The notes under the pieces: generated by a model
What the model was told of the DNA's origin: nothing
The model's database searches: none
Seen by the model: only the letters and a program-made list of their open reading frames with translations
Assembly (NCBI GenBank): GCA_947630775.1
Contig: CANRIY010000092.1
Coordinates: 1-6,464 of the forward strand
Direction of reading: 5' to 3'
Source of the DNA: an uncultured Clostridia bacterium
GTDB lineage: Bacteria; Bacillota; Clostridia; Christensenellales; Borkfalkiaceae
DNA length: 6,464 nt
Part shown: positions 1-6,464 of the stretch, piece by piece
Layout of the letters: each line of letters begins with the position of its first letter
Position numbering within the stretch: the stretch's first letter is position 1
Made by a program: the position numbers and the translations under genes

Positions 1-2522
1 AGCGCGTGAAAAAACAGCATCCCGACTGCATTATCTTTTATCGTCTCGGTGACTTTTACGAGATGTTTTTCGAGGATGCCGAAAAGGCAAGCAAGATCCT
101 CGATCTGACGCTTACGGGCAGAGACTGCGGCCTGAAAGAGCGGGCTCCCATGTGCGGCGTGCCCTATCATGCCGCGGATAATTACATCCAGAAGCTCCTC
201 GAGGCGGGGGAGAAAGTCGCGATCTGCGAACAGCTCTCCGATCCCAAAGAGAGCAAGGGAATGGTGGACAGGGACGTCATCCGCGTCGTTACGCCGGGGA
301 CGGTCACCGAAGAGAGCCTTTTGGATGCGAGAAAGAACAATTTCATCGCCTGCGCCTATCAAAGCGGAGACCGTTTCGCGCTCGCATGGGCGGATATCAC
401 GACGGGGGAACTCAACTGCTCCGAGGAAGAGAGCACGGACGCGATGATCTCGGCGCTTCTCAACCTTTCGGTCGCGGAGATCATCTGCAACGATGAATTT
501 CTCTTTGCCGTCAAAGATCGGTTGGAGCTCGAGCGGAATCTTCTTCCCGCGCTCTCCTGCTATCTTCCCTATGCTTTTCAGCGTGCAAACGCAGAAAAAT
601 GTCTGAAAGACCAGCTCGCCGTCGCCTCTATGGACGCCTTGGGGCTTGGCGGGCACGAAACCGCCGCCGTTGCCGCGGGTGCGCTGATTGCATACCTCAT
701 CGAAACGCAAAAACATGCGCTCAAAAACATGAATTCGCTCCGTTTTGCGGAGGGTTCGCAATATATGACGCTCGATCCCACCGCGGTCAGGAATTTGGAG
801 ATTTTGAGGAACAACGGCGACGGAAAGCGCTTCGGATCTCTCTTGTGGCTTCTCGACAAGACGAAGACGGGAATGGGGGCGAGAAAACTGGCGTCCGTTC
901 TCATCAGTCCCTTAAAGGAGATCGAAAAGATCAACAGAAGGCTGGACGGCGTGGAGGAACTCTTCCGCGCGGGCGTCGTCCGCATGGGGCTTGCGGATAT
1001 GCTCGGCGGCATGCAGGATATCGAACGGCTCACGGGGCGCATCTCGAACGGAAATCTTCAGCCGCGGGATTGTCGGGCGCTCTCCGCCTCTCTTGCGATC
1101 GTGCCGAACCTGCGTTTTCAGCTCTCGGGATTTACTTCCCCGATCTTGAGATCGATCGCGGGACGCATGGTCGACACCAAGGAGATCTGCGCGCTCATCG
1201 ACGGTGCGATCGACCCCGAGGCGACGACGCTCAAGGACGGAAGCTATATCAAATCGGGGTATAACGAACAGCTCGATTCCCTGCGCGACGTAAAAAAGCA
1301 CAGCACACGGCTCCTTGCCGAGCTCGAAGCGCGCGAGCGGGAGCGTACGGGCATCAGGACGCTAAAAGTCGGCTTCAACCGTGTGTTCGGATATTACATC
1401 GAGGTCAGCAACTCTTTCAAAGACCGCGTGCCCTTCTCCTATACGCGCAAACAGACCTTGACGACGGGGGAGCGGTATATCTGCGACGAACTCAAAGAGC
1501 TCGAGACGAAAATTTTGGGGAGCGACGATCAGGCACAGCGGCTCGAAGAACATCTCTATCATGAGCTCCTCGCGATCTTGGAGAAGAATATTCCCGTCTT
1601 CCAGAAGGTCTCGGGCGCGGTCGCCGAACTCGACTGCCTCGTCTCCTTTGCGACGGCGGCAAAGGAAAATAAGTACGTCCGTCCGCAACTCGTCGAAGAG
1701 GGGCAGCTGGAGATCCGCGAGGGGCGGCACCCCGTCGTGGAAGCGATTTCCCGCGAGCGGTTCGTTCCCAACGATTGCGTGCTCGATACTTCCGAAAACC
1801 GCACGATGATCCTGACGGGCCCCAATATGGCGGGGAAAAGCACCTATTTAAGGCAGAACGCGCTCATTACGCTCATGGCGCATGTGGGCTGTTTCGTGCC
1901 CGCAAAGAGCGCCGTGATCCCTGTGACGGACAGGATCTTTACGAGGATCGGGGCGAGCGACAATCTGATCCTCGACAGAAGCACGTTCATGGTCGAAATG
2001 ACGGAAGTCGCAAGCATTCTGCGCAACGCCACGAACCGAAGCCTGCTCATCCTCGATGAAGTGGGCCGCGGGACGAGCACCTTCGACGGGCTTTCCATCG
2101 CATGGGCGGTCATCGAATATCTCACCGAACGTGTGCGCGCAAAGACGCTGTTCGCCACCCACTACCATGAGCTCACGGAGCTGGAAGGGAAACTCGAGGG
2201 CGTTAAAAACTATAAGATCAACGTCAGGGAGATCGCGGGGAGCATCGTCTTTTTGCGCACGATCGTGCGCGGGGGAGCCTCCCGCTCCTTCGGCGTTGAG
2301 GTCGCGGCGCTCGCGGGCGTTCCCGAGGCGGTCACGAGCCGCGCGAAGTCCATTTTACGCTCGCTCGAACGAAAAGAGGGCAAGCGGACGGCGCCCGAAG
2401 AGGAACCCGAGGAAGAGGAGACGCTGAAACTGAAGAAGGAGCTCTCCGAATTGAACCTCGATCTGCTCACGCCCATGCAGGCGCTTGCGTTGCTTTCGGA
2501 ATGGAAGGAGAAAGTTAAATGA
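1..2522 (+). CDS. mutS: DNA mismatch repair protein MutS (5'-truncated by window edge)
   Basis: MutS is the dimeric ATPase that finds mismatches and small loops in DNA and recruits MutL. The frame is open to the left edge (first full codon at base 3). The GTG at 6 is an internal valine: the reading R-V-K-K-Q-H-P-D matches the inside of the MutS N-terminus, so the true start lies roughly 10-20 codons upstream. Counting that valine as residue 1, the mismatch-wedge motif F-Y-E is at 17-19 (GDFYEMF). The clamp/lever region includes GYYIEV at 462-467. The ATPase domain has Walker A GPNMAGKST at 605-613, the STFMVEM signature loop from S659, Walker B with D684-E685 followed by VGRGTSTFDG, and the ATHYHE motif at 717-722. 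The C-terminus has an acidic stretch and then the family-typical NLDLLTPMQAL tail. The fragment is 838 residues, so the full protein would be about 850-860, normal for MutS1. Its stop overlaps the mutL start by four bases (ATGA), implying co-transcription and translational coupling. The signature loop is slightly atypical (see findings). Confidence 0.98.
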   Translation, partial: RVKKQHPDCIIFYRLGDFYEMFFEDAEKASKILDLTLTGRDCGLKERAPMCGVPYHAADNYIQKLLEAGEKVAICEQLSDPKESKGMVDRDVIRVVTPGTVTEESLLDARKNNFIACAYQSGDRFALAWADITTGELNCSEEESTDAMISALLNLSVAEIICNDEFLFAVKDRLELERNLLPALSCYLPYAFQRANAEKCLKDQLAVASMDALGLGGHETAAVAAGALIAYLIETQKHALKNMNSLRFAEGSQYMTLDPTAVRNLEILRNNGDGKRFGSLLWLLDKTKTGMGARKLASVLISPLKEIEKINRRLDGVEELFRAGVVRMGLADMLGGMQDIERLTGRISNGNLQPRDCRALSASLAIVPNLRFQLSGFTSPILRSIAGRMVDTKEICALIDGAIDPEATTLKDGSYIKSGYNEQLDSLRDVKKHSTRLLAELEARERERTGIRTLKVGFNRVFGYYIEVSNSFKDRVPFSYTRKQTLTTGERYICDELKELETKILGSDDQAQRLEEHLYHELLAILEKNIPVFQKVSGAVAELDCLVSFATAAKENKYVRPQLVEEGQLEIREGRHPVVEAISRERFVPNDCVLDTSENRTMILTGPNMAGKSTYLRQNALITLMAHVGCFVPAKSAVIPVTDRIFTRIGASDNLILDRSTFMVEMTEVASILRNATNRSLLILDEVGRGTSTFDGLSIAWAVIEYLTERVRAKTLFATHYHELTELEGKLEGVKNYKINVREIAGSIVFLRTIVRGGASRSFGVEVAALAGVPEAVTSRAKSILRSLERKEGKRTAPEEEPEEEETLKLKKELSELNLDLLTPMQALALLSEWKEKVK
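2505..2510 (+). promoter_or_regulatory. Ribosome binding site for mutL
   Basis: AAGGAG lies inside the last codons of mutS, 8 bases before the ATG at 2519. This is a good Shine-Dalgarno match at good spacing. It supports the ATG inside the ATGA overlap as the mutL start. Confidence 0.75.
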
Positions 2523-4399
2523 GCATCAACATTCTGACACCCGACGTCTATAACCGTATTGCGGCGGGGGAAGTCGTCGACAGGCCCTATTCCGTCGTCA
2601 AGGAACTCGTCGAGAATTCGATCGACGCGGGCGCGACGGACATCTCCGTCGAGATCGAAGAGGGCGGCAAAAAGCTCATCCGCGTCACGGACAACGGCTG
2701 CGGGATCCGAAAAGATGAATTGAAAAAGGCATATCTTCCGCATGCGACGAGCAAATTACAGAGCGCGGAGGACCTCTTCACAGTGGCGACCCTCGGCTTC
2801 CGTGGCGAGGCGATTGCTTCGATCGCATCTGTCTCCCTCATGGAGATCGTCTCCGACGCAGGCGAAGGGGCATTTTCGCTCGCCTGCGAGGGCGGAGCTT
2901 TCGGCGGCATCCAAGCGGCGGCGGGGGCGAAAGGAACGGAGATCACCGTTCGGGATCTCTTTTTCAACACGCCCGCCCGTCTCAAATTCTTAAAATCGGA
3001 CAGTCAGGAGGAGGGGGACGTCTCCAATATGATGGCGCGCTTTATCCTCTCCCGTCCCGAGATCGCCTTTACCTATACGGTCGGCGGAAAAGTGAAATAC
3101 CGCTCGTTCGGGGACGGGCTCGCCTCTGCGCTTGCCGTCGTCTACGGCGCGTCCGTGCTTGAAAATTGCCACGAGATCTCGGCAGACAAGCACGGCATCC
3201 GCCTCTCGGGCTATATCGGAAACAGAAATTTTTCCAAACCCAACCGCACCTATCAGAGTCTTTTCGTCAACGGACGGTACGTCGTCAACCAAACGGTGGG
3301 CGCGGCCGTCACGAACGCCTACGCCGCCTATCTCATGAAGCGGCAATATCCGTTTTACGTTCTCTTTTTGGATGTCCCGCAGGAGATCGTGGACGTCAAC
3401 GTCCATCCCAACAAGGCGGACGTGCGCTTTCAGGACAACCAAATTATTTACGGGAGCGTCTATTCCGTCATCTCTTCGGTGCTCGACGGAAATTCCCGTG
3501 CGCTTGAATATCTTGTTTCCGCAAAGAGGGAAGCGCAGAGTCCCGAAGCGCAGGCCGTTCCCGCAGCACAGGCGGCGGCCGAACCGCAGAAGCCCGTAGA
3601 CAGCGCTCGAATGACTTATGAAGAGGCGAAAAAGGAGCTGGAATTCGACGTTTCGCCTCTGAAAGGGAGACCTTCCGAGCCCCGTTTCTTCGAGCCCGAA
3701 CCTTCCCGTTTCGAAGTCCGCTCCTCCGCGTCAGAAGTGCGGATGGACAGGCAGGAAGACTTTTTCGAGGAAAACCAACGCTTTCTGCGCGAACAGGCGA
3801 AACCCAAACAGGAAAAAGTGGATGTTGCGTCCCTTACCTTCAAGGGGGAGCTCTTCCGCACCTATCTCTTTTATGAAGCGGGGGATGTCGCCTACATCGT
3901 CGACCAGCACGCCGCGCACGAGCGGCTGATCTACGACAGATTGCAGGAGAAACTCGCCTCGCGCAAGGTCGTCTCCCAGCCCATGCTCGTTCCCTATCTT
4001 TTGGAGCTGAATGCGGCGGAGCACGCCTTTTTCGTCAAAAACATCCCCCTTCTTGAAGAGATCGGCTTCGGTGTCGAGGAATTCGGCGGGAATTGCATCA
4101 AAGTTTCCGCCGTGCCGACCGATCTTTTGGGCATCGACCTTCCCGCCTTTTTCGGGGAAGTGCTCTCCTCGATGGAGTCGTTGCGCGCCATCCGTCTCAA
4201 TACGCTGCTGAAAGATAAGCTGGCCTCCGCCGCTTGCAAAGCCGCAGTCAAGGGGGGCGAAAAGCTCACGGAGGATGAGGTTGAGGCACTGCTTAAGCGG
4301 ATGGACGGCGATATGGGGCTCAAATGCCCGCACGGGCGGCCCGTCGCAGTCAAGGTAAAGAGGAGCGAAATGGAGAAACTCTTCAAGCGGATCGTATGA
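2519..4399 (+). CDS. mutL: DNA mismatch repair protein MutL (endonuclease type)
   Basis: MutL is the mismatch-repair mediator recruited by MutS. In this subtype it is also the endonuclease that nicks the nascent strand. The 626 residues are close to the roughly 627 of B. subtilis MutL. The N-terminal GHKL ATPase shows AAGEVV, the catalytic Glu29 and Mg-binding Asn33 in KELVENSIDAG, DNGCGI at 58-63, HATSK at 75-79, GFRGEA at 93-98 and the DLFFNTPAR motif ending at 154. The transducer domain carries FVNGRYV and VNVHPNKADVRF with the ATP-contacting lysine. Residues about 340-440 form a Pro/Ala/Glu-rich linker. The C-terminal domain has the metal-site motifs DQHA (462-465) with E468, ACK (572-574) and CPHGRP (603-608), plus a final FKR. 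A beta-clamp-binding motif QPMLVP is at 487-492. The last position of DQHA-x2-E-x4-E is Asp473 rather than Glu. The start is fixed by the RBS at 2505 and the ATGA overlap with mutS; the stop overlaps the miaA start the same way. Confidence 0.98.
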   Translation: MSINILTPDVYNRIAAGEVVDRPYSVVKELVENSIDAGATDISVEIEEGGKKLIRVTDNGCGIRKDELKKAYLPHATSKLQSAEDLFTVATLGFRGEAIASIASVSLMEIVSDAGEGAFSLACEGGAFGGIQAAAGAKGTEITVRDLFFNTPARLKFLKSDSQEEGDVSNMMARFILSRPEIAFTYTVGGKVKYRSFGDGLASALAVVYGASVLENCHEISADKHGIRLSGYIGNRNFSKPNRTYQSLFVNGRYVVNQTVGAAVTNAYAAYLMKRQYPFYVLFLDVPQEIVDVNVHPNKADVRFQDNQIIYGSVYSVISSVLDGNSRALEYLVSAKREAQSPEAQAVPAAQAAAEPQKPVDSARMTYEEAKKELEFDVSPLKGRPSEPRFFEPEPSRFEVRSSASEVRMDRQEDFFEENQRFLREQAKPKQEKVDVASLTFKGELFRTYLFYEAGDVAYIVDQHAAHERLIYDRLQEKLASRKVVSQPMLVPYLLELNAAEHAFFVKNIPLLEEIGFGVEEFGGNCIKVSAVPTDLLGIDLPAFFGEVLSSMESLRAIRLNTLLKDKLASAACKAAVKGGEKLTEDEVEALLKRMDGDMGLKCPHGRPVAVKVKRSEMEKLFKRIV

Positions 4400-4684
4400 A
4401 AAAATTGCTTGTCATCTGCGGGCCGACCGCTTCGGGAAAGACCGCGCTTGCGGTGGAGTGCGCCCGCCGTTTGGACGGAGAGATCGTCTCGTGCGACGCA
4501 CTGCTCGTCTATCGCGGCTTGAATATCGGCACCGCGAAGCCCACCGAAGAGGAGAGAAAGGGGATCCCGCACCATTTGATCGACGTCGCGGATCCCACCG
4601 AAAATTTTTCTGTGAGCGACTTCGAAAGGCTTGCGCTCGGCGCGGTCGAAGACATTTTTTCCCGCGGCAAGATGCCTGTTCTTT

Positions 4685-4693
4685 GCGGAAGCA
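4685..4693 (+). other. Inferred deletion junction within miaA
   Basis: This is where miaA homology jumps from frame 1 (…PVLCG, GGA codon at 4687-4689) to frame 2 (AEALHALL…, GCG codon at 4685). The bases GCGGA at 4685-4689 read acceptably both as the end of the left part (TGC GGA, Cys-Gly) and as the start of the right part (GCG GAA, Ala-Glu). This would fit a short direct repeat at the two deletion ends. The exact breakpoint cannot be fixed without an intact relative. The frame relation requires a deleted length of 2 modulo 3, for example 119 or 122 bases. Confidence 0.55.
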
Positions 4694-5162
4694 CTGCACG
4701 CTCTTCTTGCCGAGGTGGACAGGGAGAGTGCGGAAAAGTTACACTGCAACGATGTCAAGCGCGTCGTCCGCGCGCTCGAGATCTATGAGCTCACGGGAAA
4801 GAAAAAATCCGAACAACACGACTCGGAGCTTCCCCGTTACCCCTACGATGCCTTCTGTTTCCGCTATCCGCGCGAGGAGCTATACCGCAGGATCGAAAGA
4901 AGGGTGGACGTCATGATGAAAGCGGGGCTTGTGGAAGAGGTCGAGGGATTGATCGCAACGGGCGTTCCCGAGAATGCCCAGTGCATGCAGGGGATCGGCT
5001 ACAAAGAAGTGCTCGAAGGCTTGAAAAATCACGATTTGCAGAGTACTATGTCAGACATAATAAAGAAAAATACCAGAAATTATGCGAAGCGGCAGGAGAC
5101 ATTCTTCAAAAAAATGCCCAATTTACAGGGGTTGGCGCCGAGTTCTCCCGAAAAAGCCGCAG

Positions 5163-5168
5163 AGGAGG
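5163..5168 (+). promoter_or_regulatory. Ribosome binding site for the ynbB-like gene
   Basis: AGGAGG is a full Shine-Dalgarno match located in the last miaA codons, 12 bases before the ATG at 5181. The spacing is a little long but workable. It supports this ATG, which overlaps the miaA frame by 14 bases, and means the gene need not rely on translation of the broken miaA. Confidence 0.7.
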
Positions 5169-5180
5169 TCGTAAAGATTT

Positions 5181-6404
5181 ATGGACGCGAATGAAAGGAT
5201 CAGGGTTGCGGAAGAGAGCTTAAAGCCGCAATTTGAGAGGATCGATGAAATCTCTTTATACAATCAGGAGAAGGTTCTGAATGCGTTTCGGAAGGAGCGG
5301 ATCGCCCTTCGCCACTTCATGCCTTCCACGGGGTACGGCTATGGAGACGAGGGGAGAGAGGCGCTTAAAAAGGTGTATGCGCGCGCGTTTGGCGCGGAGC
5401 GGGCGATCGTATCTCCTGCTCTTCTTTCGGGAACGCATGCGCTCACCGTCGCGCTCTTCGGGGTGCTCCGCCCCGGGATGCGGATCCTCTTTGTGACGGG
5501 CGAGCCGTACGATACCATCCGTCCCGTCATCGGGGGGAGCGGCAACGGTTCTTTGAAGGATTTCGGGGTCTCTTCCGAGACGCTTCCTTTGACGGAGGGC
5601 GGAAAGATCGATCACGCGGGCGTTTCGGAGCGGCTGAAAACCCAAAAATACGATATGCTCTATCTGCAGCGTTCGCGCGGATATGAGCTCCGCGACGCCT
5701 TTTCTGTCGACGAGATCGGTGAATTTATCGCATTTGCGCGCGAAAAGGGCTTTACGGGCTGTATTTTCGTGGACAACTGCTACGGCGAGTTCGTGGAAAC
5801 GAGGGAGCCGACCGACGTCGGCGCCGATCTCATCGTGGGAAGCCTCATCAAAAATCCCGGGGGCGGGCTTGCGCCGACAGGGGGCTACATCGCAGGGAAG
5901 GAAAGTTATGTCGAGATGTGCGAAAACCGTCTCACTGCGCCCTCCGTGGGGGGTGAGATCGGCTCCTACGCTTTTGGATATGGGCAATTTTATCAGGGGT
6001 TTTTCCTCGCTCCGCACGTCGTGGCGCAGGCACTGAAAGGGGGACTTCTCATCGGCAAATGCATGGAGATGCTCGGCTATCGGAATTTTCCCGAAACGTC
6101 CAAGCCGCTCTCCGATATCACCCGCGCCATCCGTTTTCACACAAAGGAGGAGCTCTGCGCCTTTATCCAGTCCGTTCAGGACGTCTCGCCCGTCGATTCT
6201 TTCGTAACATTGGAGCCGTGGGACATGCCGGGGTACGACGATCAGGTCATCATGGCGGCAGGGACGTTTGTCGCGGGGGCGAGCATCGAACTCTCCGCCG
6301 ACGCACCCATCCGCGAGCCGTACACCGCCTATTTTCAGGGCGGGCTCACCTATGAACACTGCAAGATCGCCTGTAAAGCGATCCTCGAAAAACTTCCGAA
6401 ATAA
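5181..6404 (+). CDS. ynbB: PLP-dependent enzyme, YnbB / 'aluminum resistance' (methionine gamma-lyase-like) family
   Basis: This 407-residue protein matches the fold-type I PLP family often named aluminum resistance protein or methionine gamma-lyase family protein (YnbB in B. subtilis). It is probably cytoplasmic: no signal peptide or membrane segment is visible. Recognisable features, in order, are the helical N-terminus with HFMPSTGYGYGDEGRE, a probable cofactor-phosphate loop SGTHAL starting at S83, TGEPYDT, the family-typical LQRSRGYELR, and D198 in FVDNCYGEF (expected to contact the pyridine nitrogen). The likely Schiff-base lysine K224 lies in GSLIKNPGGG, followed by LAPTGGYIAG. The C-terminal domain ends with EPYTAYFQGGLTYEH. 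Length is normal for the family. It sits last in the mismatch-repair operon, starts 14 bases inside miaA and is followed by a terminator. Family names suggest C-S lyase chemistry or aluminium tolerance, but the true substrate cannot be read from sequence. The family assignment is firm; the function is not. Confidence 0.9.
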   Translation: MDANERIRVAEESLKPQFERIDEISLYNQEKVLNAFRKERIALRHFMPSTGYGYGDEGREALKKVYARAFGAERAIVSPALLSGTHALTVALFGVLRPGMRILFVTGEPYDTIRPVIGGSGNGSLKDFGVSSETLPLTEGGKIDHAGVSERLKTQKYDMLYLQRSRGYELRDAFSVDEIGEFIAFAREKGFTGCIFVDNCYGEFVETREPTDVGADLIVGSLIKNPGGGLAPTGGYIAGKESYVEMCENRLTAPSVGGEIGSYAFGYGQFYQGFFLAPHVVAQALKGGLLIGKCMEMLGYRNFPETSKPLSDITRAIRFHTKEELCAFIQSVQDVSPVDSFVTLEPWDMPGYDDQVIMAAGTFVAGASIELSADAPIREPYTAYFQGGLTYEHCKIACKAILEKLPK

Positions 6405-6414
6405 CGAAAAGGAC

Positions 6415-6450
6415 AAAAAAAAGCTCTCCCGAAGGCAGGAGAGCTTTTTT
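6415..6450 (+). terminator. Rho-independent terminator closing the operon
   Basis: A perfect 8-bp stem, AGCTCTCC (6422-6429) with GGAGAGCT (6438-6445), encloses the 8-base loop CGAAGGCA. An upstream A-run and downstream T-run (6445-6450) can extend pairing to about 13 bp. It lies 10 bases after the ynbB-like stop codon. The A-run on the left becomes a U-run on the other strand, so the element could also stop transcription arriving from the right. Confidence 0.93.
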
Positions 6451-6464
6451 CTTACATTTACTTT

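Larger units (their letters stand above)
4396..5194 (+). pseudogene. miaA: tRNA dimethylallyltransferase MiaA, disrupted by internal out-of-frame deletion
   Basis: MiaA transfers dimethylallyl from DMAPP to N6 of A37 in tRNAs reading UNN codons. Codons 1-98 (4396-4689) are clearly MiaA: P-loop GPTASGKT at 9-16, the D34-x-x-x-V-Y39 region, GLNIGTAKPT at 41-50, PHHLID at 58-63, F71-SVSDF and RGKMPVLCG at 90-98. At that point the family continues with G-T-G-L-Y. Here the frame instead runs through non-homologous residues to a stop at 4786-4788. MiaA homology resumes in the next frame from about 4688 (EALHALLAEVD, then CNDVKRVVRALEIYELTGK, RRVDVMM, QCMQGIGYKE, NTRNYAKRQ) and ends at the TGA at 5192. 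The two parts sum to 266 residues against about 305-315 for the family, so about 40 residues are missing and the frame is changed. A single-base error cannot explain this. The start shares an ATGA overlap with the mutL stop. I see no well-placed Shine-Dalgarno site (GGAG is 20 bases upstream), so translation probably depends on coupling. As given it could not make active MiaA. An assembly or sequencing artefact remains possible. Confidence 0.9.

Noticed and set aside
6..8. GTG at base 6 as the real mutS start
   Set aside because: The frame is open upstream, and the surrounding residues (R-V-K-K-Q-H-P-D) match the interior of MutS N-termini, where about 10-20 residues normally precede this point.
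4652..4659. Programmed +1 frameshifting at the T-run in miaA as a way to join the two frames
   Set aside because: Conserved MiaA sequence (SRGKMPVLCG) continues in the first frame for about 30 bases beyond the T-run. Shifting there would still leave out the roughly 40 missing residues, so a deletion at about 4687 is the better explanation.
3731..4758. Long minus-strand open frames opposite mutL and miaA
   Set aside because: Their translations have no recognisable motifs, and the plus strand carries unmistakable MutL and MiaA sequence over the same bases. They are antisense shadows of GC-rich codons.
4631..5194. A separate small gene starting at TTG 4631 and covering the miaA C-terminal half
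   Set aside because: There is no well-spaced ribosome binding site. The first ~18 residues are out-of-frame miaA sequence without homology, and a C-terminal MiaA fragment without the P-loop would not be functional.
5256..6416. A 386-codon open frame on the minus strand opposite the ynbB-like gene
   Set aside because: It mirrors the codon bias of the plus-strand gene, shows no recognisable protein family, and the plus-strand protein has clear PLP-enzyme motifs throughout.

Overview
The window is a compact, gene-dense, entirely plus-strand stretch of moderately GC-rich bacterial DNA. It reads as the 3' part of one operon: mutS (5' end outside the window), mutL, miaA (broken), then a PLP-enzyme gene of the YnbB / 'aluminum resistance protein' (methionine gamma-lyase-like) family. 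A strong intrinsic terminator closes it. The first three genes are joined by 4-base ATGA stop/start overlaps, and the last gene starts 14 bases before the end of the miaA frame, so there is almost no intergenic DNA.

The likely source is an uncultured Bacillota/Clostridia-type organism. MutL has the endonuclease-type C-terminal domain and a sliding-clamp-binding motif at nearly the same residue numbers I recall for Bacillus subtilis MutL. This differs from the methyl-directed MutL of Escherichia coli and its relatives. A mutS-mutL-miaA order with a ynbB-type gene nearby also fits Bacillota. The assignment is an inference; no rRNA or other lineage marker is present.

Layout: 1-2522 mutS, missing roughly the first 10-20 codons; 2519-4399 mutL, complete at 626 residues; 4396-5194 miaA remnant; 5181-6404 ynbB-like gene, complete at 407 residues; 6415-6450 terminator; 6451-6464 too short to interpret. 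MutS recognises mismatches and MutL nicks the new strand. MiaA would prenylate A37 of tRNAs that read UNN codons. The last protein is a PLP-dependent enzyme of uncertain physiological role.

The most notable observation is in miaA. The N-terminal 98 codons are in one frame and the C-terminal 168 codons in another. At the junction about 40 conserved residues, including the GGTGLY region, are missing. This looks like an out-of-frame internal deletion of about 120 bases, either a real gene loss or an assembly/sequencing error. I see no undescribed multi-gene system, mobile element, CRISPR array or RNA gene here.
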